From Cyanoderma ruficeps (Eukaryota > Chordata > Aves > Passeriformes > Timaliidae): DNA of 64,000 bases. The position numbers were made by a program, and so were the translations under genes. Below are positions 40,901 through 53,550 of the stretch, piece after piece; position 1 is the stretch's first letter, and each line of letters starts with the position of its first letter. The stretch lies in the NCBI GenBank assembly GCA_008694505.1, contig VZDJ01000216.1:932612-996611 (forward strand), read 5' to 3'. The notes under the pieces are model-generated. The model ran no database searches. It was not told the DNA's origin and worked only from the letters and a program-made list of their open reading frames with translations.

Positions 40901-42399
40901 GTAGGGAGCTGCTCCAGTGCCTGAGTCACTGCTGGCTGCCCTGGGAGCAGGTCAGGGTCACTGAGCTGCACTCCTCTGTCTGTGCAGGACACCCAGCTGT
41001 GCCCCTGCCCTGCCTCTGCTCCTGCCACCAAAATCTTATTTTTGTTAGCTCTTGCAAGACCTGCTGCCTGATACCACACCCAGAAGAGCATAAATGTTTT
41101 CTTAATGCCTCTCTTGTCATGCTCCCATTGCTTTTGCCCCCTTTAACCTTTTCATTTCTTGCAGTCCCAGGCTTCTCATTCTGTTTTTTTGGTGTGCAGG
41201 AGTTGCTGCACCTCATGCAGCTGTAGGGAATGATCCTGGAGCATCCCTGCAGGCTTGTCAGGAGGGTCACCAACTCTTGGAATTTTTCTTTCCCACTTGT
41301 AATGATCTAAACTAATATTTTTCAGTTCTCCTGCATGCATTCTGCTGTTGGTTACCCTCAGGAGGGGTTTTTGGAGCTCACATCTGCTTGCAGGACACAG
41401 TCATGGGCAGGATTCACCTGGTGGCCCTGGTGAAGCACAGCCCAGTGCAGCTGCTCTGCACAGCAGGCCAGGGGATCACTCCAGCTCTTAATATTTTTGA
41501 ACAACAGTCTCAAAGTACACCTGACTGCATGTTTTTAACATTTTTCAGTCAGAAAGCACCTCCATTTTTTGTCATCCTTGGTGTCAACACAGTCTAAAAC
41601 TTGCCAGCATCTGTGGCTCAGCCTATGCTGGCAGCGTGCAGGAGCATCCGCCTGCTCTGATAGACTTCAACTGAAATATTTTACTTGCTGCAGGTATATT
41701 CGAATGTTTTGATTATGTAATTTTTAATATGGTGCTGAAATACATTCTGTGAAGCTCTTGTCATGATGAAATAGCCCTTGCAGGCTGCACCTGACCTTCA
41801 GGAGCTCTTCTCAAAGGTCGTGAGCGTGGCACAGAAGTGCTGAGCCACAGTGCTGCAGCATTTTTGGTTTCCCTGGATGTCCTTTAGGCAAGGCTTTCAT
41901 GAATAAGCTGAATTCTGGGAGCTCTTCAGGCCTGCATGCTCATTTAAAAAAGAAAACAAAAAGCTGGGGAGGAAAGCACTTGTTTGCTGGAGATGCTCTT
42001 TCCAAGTGTGTGGTTGTCAGTGTTATGTGCTTGAAACTGTTTTCCTCCTCATGTAAGGTTTTATATTCTTTATGCATTCAGAATAAGAAGTGTTACGTCC
42101 ACTTTATCTGGAAATATAGTTAAAAACCTTACTGTGGATGATTATTAAATTTAACCAGAATTTCGACTTCATTATCTGAAATGTCAGGACTTTTAGGAGC
42201 TTCTAAGCTGTTGTTTGAGGGCTGTGTGCATGTTAAATGGGGATATTATTAAAGGGATATCATTAAAATTTTTTTCAGTGTCCTTAGAATTGTTGAACTG
42301 AAAAGATGATTTAGAAATACTCAATTAAAAGAAACTGTTTTGCAGATTACAGAACAGTGTAAACAACCCCCTATAACCATGTTTGTTCTTGTTTTACAG
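25958..42399 (+). other. MYH10: MYH10 intron 3 (16.4 kb)
   Basis: The largest intron in the window, GT-AG, with acceptor TTGTTTTACAG. It carries homopolymer runs (A near 26166, T near 26830) and one well-preserved CR1 3' end (33524-33980, plus). The rest is single-copy sequence in which I recognise no gene, RNA or further mobile element. Frames up to 232 codons (for example antisense 29023-29721) have no protein-like features. Confidence 0.85.
33524..33980 (+). mobile_element. CR1 LINE 3' end, about 450 bp, sense
   Basis: It runs from GTGAGACCCCACCTGCAGAG through the segment with GGGAATGGATTTAAACTG, GTGCCCAGAGCAGCTGTGG and GTGGGAGGTGTCCCTGCC to the terminal TTCCAACCCAAACC and ATTCTGTGA. These are the successive blocks of the CR1 ORF2 tail and 3' UTR. 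It is 5'-truncated and cannot encode a working reverse transcriptase. Positions 33821-33930 are nearly identical, in reverse complement, to 55598-55707 in intron 5, so both copies are probably fairly recent members of one subfamily. Confidence 0.92.
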
Positions 42400-42427
42400 A
42401 CCGTGAGGACCAATCAATTCTCTGCAC
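42400..42427 (+). CDS. MYH10: MYH10 coding exon 4, 28-nt microexon (codon 168 to part of 177)
   Basis: After acceptor GTTTTACAG the 28 bases give DREDQSILC plus two bases of the next threonine codon, ending at donor CAC|GTGAGT. The first two bases complete codon 168 begun in exon 3; the last codon is completed by the first base of exon 5. This is the short segment directly before the P-loop and is constitutive in vertebrate myosin II genes. It is flanked by introns of 16.4 and 10.0 kb. Skipping would break the frame. It is too short for ORF finding and was placed by splice sites, phase and protein collinearity. Confidence 0.95.
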
Positions 42428-43929
42428 GTGAGTGACAATTTTTCATTTGGGCACTTTTGGGGATCTGTGTTGTGAGAGGGAGCTTTCATACAGCTGTGGG
42501 AGTCAAAGCTTGGTCTTCAGTCTTGACAGGCACTGGGAAAACATGTAGCATGAAGCGATATTTAATATGATGATATAGTTTTTTAATACTGTAATTCACA
42601 TGATTGAGTTTTCTAGGCACGTGCTACTTAAGAAATGTAATTTTAAAATGTCAGTGAAGAGCTCTGCATCCAACCCAAAAGCTTTGAGAAGTTCCCATGT
42701 TTGCCATGCTGGGCTGTAACTGCTCAGTGGGAAATGTCTGGGGAAGACAAGATACAAAAGTGACTCTGGAGATCCTGAGCAGCAGCTCAGCTTTGGATCT
42801 GCCTCAAAGGGGATCTCTGAGGAAGGTGACACGAAGGTTCCCTTTTACCTGAACTCACCCCCCTGCAAGGAGCGAAGTTCTTGCTGTAGCTGAGGTTTTC
42901 CTGGGGTCTGAAACTGCAGAACACAAGTGGGATTTCAGGCTTGTGACTCTCCTGAGCTGTTGTGTGCTTGGAGTGCAGCTGGAGAGGGTGATCCAGCTTC
43001 CTTCCCTCTCCCCCATGGACTGTGTGTTCCTGCAGCTTCCTGTGCTGCTGCTGGGAGTGTCAGCAGTGTGATAAGGATTCCCTGGTGCTCAGGGAGCCAG
43101 GCTGGCCCTGCACAGAGTGCTGCTGCTCGTGTTCAGCTCCCTGGGCCGGCACTCCGTGTGCCAGCCCCAAGGTACGAGGTGCGGGAGGGAATTTGTCCCT
43201 GCTGGGGGCAGCCTGGGGGTCAGGACGGGTGGTCTGTGCTGCAGACCACACCCTGGCTCTGTCCTGAAGCTGCCTGCAGTGAGCAGGCCTGGGCAGAACA
43301 CACAAGATCCCGTGTCTGAGGGGCAGGGCCAGGACAGTGCTTGTGTGCCCCAGTCTGGGGACGTGGTTTGGGAGGATCCTGCTGCCTGGAATGGCTCAGT
43401 GAGGAGACTGACTGCTGGAAGGAGGCCTGGCTTCAGTTTCCTTCTTGACATGAAAGGATTCAAATCTCCATCTTCTGCTTCCTATGGAAGTGCCTTAACT
43501 CTCAGAGTCTATACATGACTGAGGGTGGAGCCTTTCAAGCCATGTTTTTTCCAGCTCTGGATACCATGAATACAAGATTCTCAGGGCCTAAGGACACAGG
43601 AGCAAAAAGAGTTCTGTACTTGAGATAAAAGTGGATCCAGTTAACTCAGGCTTGTCTAGGTCTGTGGTTCCTACTCCAGCAGGACTTCTGTTTTCGTGTG
43701 ATGACTATTTCATGTGCAATGCACAAAGCAGCCCTCAAAGCAGGGGTGGCATCCCAGAGTGAGGAGAAATGCTTTGTTCTCATGTGTTTGTGGATGTTTT
43801 GGCAGTGTGTGCTTGCCCCAGGTGAATGTTTTGAAGTAGCTTCATGTTTTGTGTCTGTCCATGAACTTCACTCTCCTTTGCATGGTCAGCAGAGCCCACA
43901 AGGCTGGAATGGCAGCGCCGCAGGATTTG

Positions 43930-44060
43930 GTGAATATCCAATCTGATCATTTACACATTGGAAAGCCTCTAAGCTCTCCTGCCTTCACCTTTGTCTTTAC
44001 CTCACCTCTAAGGTTCTCATGAGCTTTTGATCCATCTTTACTGAGTGGACAATTGGTCCC
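43930..44060. repeat. Diverged repeat segment, copy 1
   Basis: It begins GTGAATATCCAATCT, passes ACCTCACCTCTAAGGT and reaches GAGCTTTTGATC. The same ordered words recur at 45090-45215 with many differences and small indels. I could not assign it to a known family; it may be an old dispersed repeat. Confidence 0.45.
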
Positions 44061-45089
44061 TGTTTGTATCTGGTACAAAGCATGGAACCTGTGCTGGGTT
44101 CCACCTTGGCTGGGCTTGGCTCTGCCTGGCAGAGGAGCTGGAGCTCAGGTGCTGAGGGGTGGGAAGGGACACACGTCCTTACAGCCAGCCCTTGGGAGAA
44201 CATCACCATACTTCTCGGGGAGAGCCTTATTCTTTTGCAGGTCTGCATTATAAACTGGGATTTTGGGGTGTTAAATCCTCTTCACGAGTGAGACAGGGTC
44301 ATGGGGAACTCCCTTGTGTAGCAGGCTGGAAAGAGATGCCATGTTTTGATCAGGAGTGGGAAAGTGTCCAAGACTCCTCTTGCTTTGCTGCTTCTGCTGA
44401 TGAGGTAAATTGTGTGTTCCCCTTCATGCCACTGGTTTTGCAGGTCCTAGACTAAGGCAGGAATAAATGAAGTACAAGGAGAGTGTCAACCACACCAGAG
44501 GTGGTTTGAGAAACTCCTGTGGCAGTTCATAAGACTCACCTTCTCATCCCAAACTTGCTCAGGTCTCAGGACCTGAATCACCTGATTGACCCTGATGTTT
44601 ACTAAAGCTGGAAGCCCTCAGAATACTTAATAATTTCTCCAGTAGGAGCGGTTCAGGGTAGCTAATGGGGAAAAAAACCACCTCCTGAGTGGTGCCCTCA
44701 GCTGAGTGGATGGTTGTGGTGTGCCTGTCGTTTCCCTGTCTCCGCCTGCCTGGACAGGAGTTGTCTGGAGACAAAGCTCTCCCACTGTTTGCTGAAGGTC
44801 TGTCTGCTTTGCATCTTCACCTCTCTCCCCCTTCCTCTATTGATGAAGTTTCCTGGTTTTTTACCTTCCATGGCCTTTAGAGGAGGGGCAGTCACTTCTC
44901 CAGTAATGGTGTTTGAAGGACACTTTACAGGTCTTTGGATCCAGCCCCCTTTTCTTCTTGACAGCCAGGAGTGCTGCTTTGGGGGGAATTCCTGGGTTTA
45001 GGGTGGGTGCTGTGACAAGCCTTTGGGTTCTTGGTCTTCAAAGATTGTCTCTGCAGTTTTCATGGTGCCATCCTTTGGTTCTGACTTAG

Positions 45090-45215
45090 TGAATGTCCAA
45101 TTTCCTTACCTTGGAAAACTTCAAACATTCTGGTCTTCCATTTTGTTGTCACCTCACCTTCAAGGTGGCCATAAGCTTTTGATCTTCTGAGCTCAACAGA
45201 CAGCTGAGTGCTGAT
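45090..45215. repeat. Diverged repeat segment, copy 2
   Basis: Counterpart of 43930-44060 in the same orientation: GTGAATGTCCAATTT, then ACCTCACCTTCAAGGT, then AAGCTTTTGATC. Identity is strong only in these blocks. The relation could be an old duplication, or two copies of an old interspersed element. Confidence 0.45.
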
Positions 45216-46790
45216 TTGAATGTGGCACACATGGCATTTTTATCCGTGGCATGAGAGTGTGTAATTCAGTCTGGGGCTGGGGCAGTTTCATTGTTTTCCC
45301 CTGTGCAGTTCTTTAGGAAACACCAGGCTGTTTCTCCAAAAAGGCCTGCACTCCTGCAGTCACTATTCTAGTAAATAACAAAGTAAAATAACAAATAATA
45401 ATTCTGTGGGAAGAAGGTGAGTGCAGCTGGATCTTCTTGAGGAATTCACTTTGCTGAAAGTTCTCTTAATTTTTTTTTTGAGAGCTGTGCTGCAGAAAAG
45501 CCTTTTCATTTCACTGAGCTGCTGGAGGAACAGGCATTTATCTCAGTGCATGCTTGGCATGGGATGGGCTGCATGGATGCTTCTCCAAGCATGTCTCTCA
45601 TAACATCTCATTGTTTTGAAGGCAGTGGGATCACCTGGAGGTTTCCTGTCTCAGCTTCATCCCCTGCTAATGTTCCATCAGGAGTCCTACATAAACTGGT
45701 GGGGTTTAAGTAAATAATTTTTTCCCAAAGGAGGGAAAAAAAAACCTTCCACCAAACTATGCTGCTGCATTGTCTGGCTGCAGAACACCTTGTCCTGACG
45801 TGGAATCTGGTTCTTAGGAGGGAATTGGTGGCACTGGCAGCTGCTGTGCCTGTCCTGCACTTCTCCAGCCCAGACTTCATGACAGGCGCCTTCCTGCTCC
45901 TGCTGTGGACAAGGAGGTGTCTCTGACCATGAGGTGTTGTGCTGTCTTGCTCCCTTTGTTACCTTCTTCTCTCTTCCCTTTCCACTCCCCACCTTTTAGG
46001 CACCCAAATTTTGACAATTATGTTGTTGCAGGGCCTGTGTCCAGGGTTTGACTGGGAGTTAGTGGTGTGTAAGATGCACTGACTCCCTTGCCTTCTGGAT
46101 TTTATGTTGGTTCATAGTGGCACATCCCCTTCCCCATCTGTCTGAGCTGGGGAGTGTTGAGCCCCAGGACGAAATTTGTAGGAGAAACTTCTTGATGAAA
46201 TTACTTATTATGGATGGACTTTTCTCAGAGTGGACCGAAAGGCCATTTCCCATATCCAGCAGCCTGTGCTGCTTCATGGCATCCCCCTGATTTCCTCAGG
46301 ACCAGTGATGGGATTTCTTCTGTGCCCTTTGGCCTTTCACCAACTGGAAAACCTAAATGTGTCCAGAGACAGAACATTTGCAGCTCCCAAATCCATTGGA
46401 CAATCCATGGGTGAAAGCCAAATTATTGCTTGGCTGAAGATGAGGTGGGAGGAGCTGAACAAACAGTAATGGTGAGAATTTCTTCTCAGCTTTGAAGTTG
46501 GATGGTTTAATCTTGGGCTGCTAACCACTAACAGATGGTGAGAAAGGCTGCTGGAGCTCTCCTCTGCTTTGGAGTTTAGTTCATCCAGCTTTTCAACAAA
46601 AAGCAAACGAGCAGCCCTGAAAAACAGCACTTTTCTGGGAAGCTGGACTTAACCAACTTCCATCTCATCATTCCCCCTTGACTGGACTGCATATGAAAGT
46701 TTATTTTGGACCTTCTCTGTGTAAATTCTTAGTTTGCTGAAAAGAAAGGGAATTATGTGTAGTTCCAGAAACTTCATGTTCCTTCTAGCT

Positions 46791-46840
46791 TATAAGTAAT
46801 ATACATATATAAGTAATATATTTATACATATATATCTAAA
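46791..46840. repeat. AT-rich low-complexity tract
   Basis: Short run of TATAAGTAATATACATATAT-type sequence with a nearly repeated AAGTAATATA word. It is simple sequence only. Confidence 0.75.
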
Positions 46841-49800
46841 AGCAGCAGCTTTCAGCCTGTGTTGACTCAGCATCCATCAGTGATTTGTACAGATCTGTGA
46901 TGCCAACACTGCAGCATTCCCAGACCTTCCTGCACCTTTTTGTCTTTCTGTGGGATGTGAAGCTGTGCTGAAGAGCTTTTCACGGTGTTTTTTGGTTTGT
47001 ATTTTTTTTTTTTCTTGGAGAAGCTGCAGCTGCTATTTTGTTTCATTTTGGTGTTTTTCTACTCACTGAGTATGCCAGGCTGATGACCAAGATGAAGAAA
47101 TTTGTGTTGTAGTAATTAGGAATTTGGGAAATACTGTAGAAAGTCAACTCTGAAAATGTGCTGCGCTGCACTTTTAAAGGCGGTGTGTTCTGAAGTGGAG
47201 ACTCTTACCACAGACTTCTGCTATTCCCAAAACTGGGCCTGGGCCTGATAAATAGGTGTTTAGCAGATGCTTGCAGCCCTACAAGGTTATCTAATCTGAA
47301 CTGGCTTCCGTAGGAGTTATGGGGTGTGGAGGGAATAGAGGCTGCTTATTAAAGGCCAACAGCAGCAAATACCAAACATTTTTGTATACAACCCCTGGCT
47401 GGAGTCCAGCTGGTAACGTTCCCATGGCGAGTGGTGTGGAGATGATGGGAAGCATCAGGAGGGAAAGGAAGCAGCTCTAAAGCAGCCACGTAAATAGTAA
47501 AGCCAATTAATGACTCTTTCCCAAACTATCAGTTATACCTCTTGCAGAAAATAAGCCAGGTGATTAAGACACCTTTTAATTACAGGTCTTGTCTGTAAAT
47601 ATCTGTTAATTTGTAACTGGCAGATGATCTGCTCAGTTGTGCCTGAGAATAAGTGTCTCCTCTGTTCTTTGCAACTGCTGTTGTGACAAGGACAAAAGGC
47701 CATTGTTGGGGCTCTTACATAGGCAGTTACTTTCTCCTCCAAACAATTTAAGTGCATATTTCCATATTTCCATGGTTTGGGGCCTTCCGTGAGTGGCTGC
47801 TTCCGTGGAAGGAGGCGTTGCTGGCCAGGGGAGCTGTGAGCAGCAGGTTGGGTTCTGTGTGCTGGGAACTTGCCCAGGTGCCAAGGGACTGGTGCCACTT
47901 CTTCCCAGTCCCTCTGCTGCCACATGAGCTTTTCATCCCATTCTCATTTCATGCCTGAAATTCCTGGGGCAGAGGAAGGATTTGAGTGACCCAGCCATCC
48001 AAAATGTAAAATCCTGCCTTTGTTTGGGTTAGTTTTTCAGGAATTTAAATCACAGAGATGATCTCCAACTGCATCTGACCATTCTAACACATTCGGCATC
48101 TTCAGGAATATTGTTAGTCTGCAATTCCCAGGCAGCAAGATAAAGAAGAGCCTGTCTTGGAATTTCAAAGCTTTCTTTGGACGTGTGGGTTCGTGTCCCT
48201 GTGTCCTGTGCTACTCGTGGCACTTTGTACCTTCTGGGAAGCCTCTGCTCATGGAATTAATGGCTCTCTGGGGAAAGGGGCTGGAAGGGGGCCAGTCTGT
48301 GCAGTGGGCCTTCAGTAAACAACTTGAACCTCATCTGATTTCCCTGGAGTCCGTAAGGCATTTCCCAGGTCAGGAAGAGGTGGTGGCCCTGCCAGGCTGG
48401 GCGCTGTCACTGTCACAAGATGTGTGAATGTTCAAACCTGCCTGGCAGTAGGGAAAGCAACTGTTTCACTCCTGTTTTCCTTCAGAAACGGTGTTTCCTC
48501 TTGGAATAGATCCCTTGGAAGGGGCACTCGACCTGTTTCTGGGCTGATAGCTGCCATTGGAAGTGATGCTGTGGGGACAGGAGATGTTCCCTGGGAAGAG
48601 CAGCCCCCATCCCTACCTGCTCCCTCTTTGCTTTATCACCTGGGAGTCCTCTCCCTCTCTGATCTGCCTGTTCTCCAGATGAGAATCCATTTGGTGCTGG
48701 AAGTGCTTCTTGTGCAAGATTTGGGCTCAAGCTGCTCAGGGAAAGAACTGCAGCTGGTTGAGTCAGTGCCTGGATTTTCCTAACCAAATTGGAGCTGGGA
48801 TGAATTTGCCTGGAGAGTTCTTGGCTTTGCTGAAAATGACACTCCAGCTTTACATGCAATGAATTCAAAACCATGTTAAACTTTAAAGTGCTCATGCTGG
48901 CTAAACTCTTCCTATTTTAAATGTGCATGAAGCTGCTTCAAAGCAGCAGCTTTGGTGCTCAGGGGAAGAGAACTTGGACATGGAATCCTGTGTGAATTCA
49001 CCAGTCACTGTCAGACTTTGACCTGGCCCTGGAAGGTGACTTCCAAGGGACAGATCCCTCAGTTAATCGATGGAATAACCTCGTATTTCCAACTGGAAGC
49101 TGTAGCTAAGGAGGGTTTGCTTCTTTGGCAGCACTGGCATAGCCCATGGCTGGAGCTGAGTGTTCCCATTCAGCCCCAGAAGGTTTTGATTCTCCCAGTG
49201 GAGCTGAGCCTGAAATGAAGGAGGTGAAATCATTTAGCAGAGCTGCCACTGACTGAGGTGAGGCTGATTCTCAGCCCAGGGCTTTAGTTGTTTAATTTAT
49301 GGTAACAGATGGAGTTGTATTAAAACAAGGTTTAGAAAAAGTTCAGCTTTAGCTTTGTGATTCCATCCCCATTCCGTAAATACTGTACATGGTGTTACTC
49401 AGGGTTTACCTTTTTTGGGCAGGTCGACAGAGGTAGAAGATTTTAATTTCTTTTTATAATCCCTGTGTTTGCACTCCTGGGAAAGAACCAAACTATGCAG
49501 ATGTCATTATTCCTACTAATGCAAAGGACTTTATCCTAAATCTTCTAATTCTTTCATAGTAAATGGCAGCAGAGCTATTTGCCACGATGCTGCAGGAAAT
49601 ATTTGGCATTCTTGTAAGCTCCAGGGAGAGCAGGACTGGGATGATAACATCCTCTAGTGCTGCTTTTGAATGAGGTCTTGCATAAAGACTCTCTCTAAAA
49701 TACTCCTCTGTTAGATTTAGAGGGTTTTTAACACAAGGAATGTGTTTCAAGCTGCTCCTTTTCCTGTGCTTGTGCAGCTTTGCTGCTGTGTCTGCAGCTG

Positions 49801-52379
49801 ACTCTTCCCGTCCTGTGCTGCCCTTTTGCAAAGCTGACATCTGAGCTGTATTTATTGTACCAGCTTCTCTGCACTGCATGTGTTACAGGGGATTTTCCTC
49901 CTTTAAAATGGAAGAAACTTTCGTCGTGTGATCTGACAGAAAAGATTATTTCTCTAGCTTTACAGGCACAGCTAGGAGTGCATTCCCAAGCTCTGCTGAC
50001 AATAAGAACAAATTGTATTGTTTTAAAATGTAAATGTATATTTTGCTGTGCTTCTTACTTCTCTTACCTGCTGGAATAGTTTTAGCATTAGCATATTTTA
50101 ATACACATCCAGAAACAGGCAAAGCTGCTTTTATTATTGCTCATGGTCATGAATTATGTTAATGTAAACACTGCAGCAAAAGGGAAATGAGAAATAAAGA
50201 CTTGAGAAGCAAGAATTGGCACCCGATGGTTTGGGGTTTTTTTCTCTGCTTATCAGCATTCACATTTGTCTTGTTTGTGGGGACTCTGGGCTGGGTGGAA
50301 ATGGGATTTTTCATTAAGTCAGAGAGTGTTGTTCCACTTGTAGCAGTCCCAAAGTACACCCAGTTTCTGGTTTTCATACTGATGGTATCTGGGCAAAAAG
50401 GAAACCCAGTTATCCATTAGCCAATTCTCAAAGGAATCTCCTTTGCAACCAGCTTTTCAGGTAGGACCTTCCAGGTTTTTCCATGCACTGAGCAAAGCCA
50501 GCCCAGTCAACAAACCTGCAGGGAACTCCCCTTTCTCTGGAAAGCTTGGAGTAATGGAGTGCAGTGCTTTCTAATCTTTCATAATCTGTGTTATTTTCCA
50601 ATGATTGTGAGGAAGAATGGAACCAAAGTGGTTTTAGACAGACTGATGGCATTGTTTCCAAGAAGCAAATGCCATCAAAAAACCCGTTAACTTGGTTAAC
50701 CCTCTGCAACTGCAGGCCACAGCTGCCTCAGTGAGGCTGTGCAATATCCCACAGCTCATTGCAGCACCTCTTTGCTCAGGGTTTTCCAGCCAAACCTGGG
50801 GGTGCTGCTGTTCTGCCAGGTCAAACAGAAGCTGTTCCACCTGAAGCTCTTGTGAGGAGTCTCACGAGCCGCAGTAAATGAAAGTTCTTGCTCCTGGGTG
50901 CAGAAATGCCCATCCCGCCATCCTTAGCTGAGTTTCCCCTCTCTTAGGGCCATTCCCTGTGGGGTTTCTGTGATTTTAGGGTGTTGGAAGGTGAGGAGGA
51001 ATGAGAGTGTTTGAGTGTTGAAAATCTGGGCTGGTATCACTGTCTTTCCTCTACATGCAGAATTGAAATTCCAGGTGCTCTCTCATCTCCTCTCTGCTGA
51101 GTGCAGCGTGAGGATGGGGATGCTCCTCAGCTCTTACCTGATCAGGAAATGCAGGTCTGGAGGTGCTGAATCCCTAAGCAAATGCAGATTAGCTACAAAA
51201 GTGGGGTGTATGATGAAAAAGGCTGCACAAGAATGTGCTTAAATTCCCCTGGTAAATGAACATTTCCATTACAAGTAGCTGAGAGGAGAAATAAGCGGGC
51301 AGGGAAAACGCGTGCTTGTCATTCTTACAAAGGAGCTGGCTTCCAAACTGTTAATTTTTGAACAACTGTTGAATGGCAGGAGTGCTTCCACTCTTTCCAT
51401 GCAAATCCCTGTAATAAAACCCTTTTTAGCTTCCCACACTTCAGAGCTGCTCACGGCAGTCCTCGTCTCCCTGGAAATCTTCCTTCAGTGCCTTGTGCTG
51501 GTTGAGTCCTGCCTAAGGCACCCCTGAATCCCTCTGGGGGTGGATTTGTCTGAAGATCAGACCTAGGTTAGGGAAAAAAAGAAACCCAAACTGTCATTTT
51601 TAGAGCTGTAGTAACATTGTTTGTGATTGCAGGGACGTGAACTTGGTCACATTTCCTGCCTTGAATATCTCCTGTAAACCTCTCCATAAATTCTGTCTAA
51701 ACATGATCTGCTTTAAATCCACCTCTGGCTTAAAAATGAAATGTGCATTTGCTATCTTTATTGATCTCTGAACCCCGCCACTCTGCACTGATAAATTCAT
51801 TTCTTCTTGGTTTCATGTAGCCCTGTGGCATTAAATATATTTTTAACCTAGCAAAGATTCTGAGATGAGCAGTGGAAAGAATCTTTTGTTTAAAGTGTGT
51901 TTTACTGCACTGTGTTTCTGGCTCCTAAACGTACTGAGTGTTTCCCTGAACTTGGTAACTCCCATAACCAAATCCTGGTTTATTAAAATCATGCTAAGTG
52001 TAAAAGTGTGTGTGTATATCTCATGATTTAAAAATAAAAATGTATCTGCACCCTGAACCGTTCTGTCTGCAGTGATCCAGGCAGGGGGACAAGTGTTTCA
52101 TGTCACCTTGGGCAGCAAAGGAGTTCAGGCATAAAGCCAAACGCTCTCAATCAAACTGATGTCACACCTTGTATCAACATCTTAAAGCTCAGGAGATCTT
52201 TAGGGTGAAGGAAGGATTTTAAACAAATACCTTGTAGTTCCCTGCACCATCCCTGCTTTTGGCTTTTCGGTCTGCTGCATAGTCAGAGCCGTGAACGGGA
52301 TGGAGTGAGGTGCTGTAAACAAAGGATTGCTGACTTGTTGAAGATGAATTTTGAAGGAAATGTCTGCCCTGTTTTGCAG

Positions 52380-52482
52380 AGGTGAATCTGGTGCTGGGAA
52401 GACTGAGAACACCAAGAAGGTTATTCAATACCTTGCTCATGTCGCTTCCTCCCATAAAGGAAGAAAGGACCATAATATTCCT
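52380..52482 (+). CDS. MYH10: MYH10 coding exon 5 with the P-loop (residues 177-211)
   Basis: A 103-nt exon. Its first base completes Thr177; then come GESGAGKT (178-185), the Walker A / P-loop that binds ATP phosphates, and [20 protein letters not shown], ending HNIP in phase 0 at donor CCT|GTAAGT. The exon ends inside surface loop 1 (the 25/50K junction), whose length and charge tune ADP release. The next exon used is either exon 6 directly or the 30-nt cassette at 57224. All key residues of the P-loop are intact. Confidence 0.97.
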
Positions 52483-53299
52483 GTAAGTTGGGGTATTTTC
52501 TCTTTTGTTTATTGCTCTTTTTGCAAATTATCATCTTTGCATTTGAAAAAATGACTTTTTCTTCATTAAACTGTAATATAATCTGTGTAATTTTGTCTCA
52601 ACCATTATTTTCTCTTTAGCAGTGGCTGAAACGAGCAGTTACATCAAAATTTCTAGTCCATGTCAGCTGCCTAATTTCTGTTGTGAAATTAAAGGCTTTA
52701 TACAAATAAAAGCAAAGCTTTCTGATGCAATAAACCCCATTTTTCAAAAAGATTCAATAAACCCAGGCAATTCTAACTGAATATAGTTCCCACTGGCTGC
52801 AGTTTTCAGTACTATATTTGTGAACAAGCTTTCTGTGCTTTCAAAAATTAACTTGTAGATGGGAAAAACCATCCAGCTTAAAAACTGCTGTAGATTTGCT
52901 ATATCTAGAAGCCAGCATCTAATTAAAAGCTCAGATTTTATTACACTATAAAGTATATCCTTTTATATCAGAGAATATTGGGGTTTTTGGTAGCTTGAAA
53001 CCAACTCTGATTCATTTAAAACTTTCTTCAGATTTCCTGCCAGGCTTCAACGTTTGCACTGAATTTTTAGTGATTCTTTGCTTTTAAAAAACAGGAATGA
53101 GTTTAAATATTCATTATTATGAGCACTTGGATCTCTTTGCAGTGAGGTTTTAATTCAGATTTGCTGCAAACGCTGGTATATTAGAATCTGTAATTGCTGT
53201 AGTCATGAATGGCACGTGCCTGGTTTTCCAGTAGTAATCCTGGTGTCTGTGGTGGCTGGAGCCTTCAAACTGCATTATCTTATGGAATTACAGATTTAT

Positions 53300-53550
53300 T
53301 ACAGAATTAGAGAATTACAAAAGTATAGCAAAGACTTCTGAGATCGAGTCCAGCCTTGGAGCAATCCCCCATTCCCACTGAACCATCCCATGAAGTGTCA
53401 CTTGCACTCATTTTCTGAACCCCTCCAGGGATGCTGGTTCCACCACCTCCCTGGGCAGCCTGTTCCAATGTTTAACCGCTCTGTCAGTGAAGGAATCTCT
53501 CCTGATATCCAGCCTGGGCTCCTGAGGCCATTTCCTCCCTGTAGCAGCTA
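53300..53550 (-). mobile_element. CR1 LINE fragment, antisense
   Basis: Words such as CCAGGGATGCTGGTTCCACC, ACCTCCCTGGGCAGCCTG and TTCCAATGTTTAACC are the reverse complement of the CR1 ORF2 tail and 3' UTR. The minus-strand frame reads HWNRLPREVVEPASLEGFRK, the well-known C-terminal end of the CR1 reverse transcriptase polyprotein. It is a truncated, diverged and inactive copy. The left border is approximate. Confidence 0.85.

Larger units (their letters stand above)
42428..52379 (+). other. MYH10: MYH10 intron 4 (10.0 kb)
   Basis: GT-AG intron (GTGAGT donor, TGTTTTGCAG acceptor). It contains a diverged pair of similar segments (43930-44060 and 45090-45215) and an AT-rich stretch at 46791-46840. 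No CR1 copy, gene or RNA is recognisable in the remainder. Open frames of up to 137 codons are not protein-like. Confidence 0.85.
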
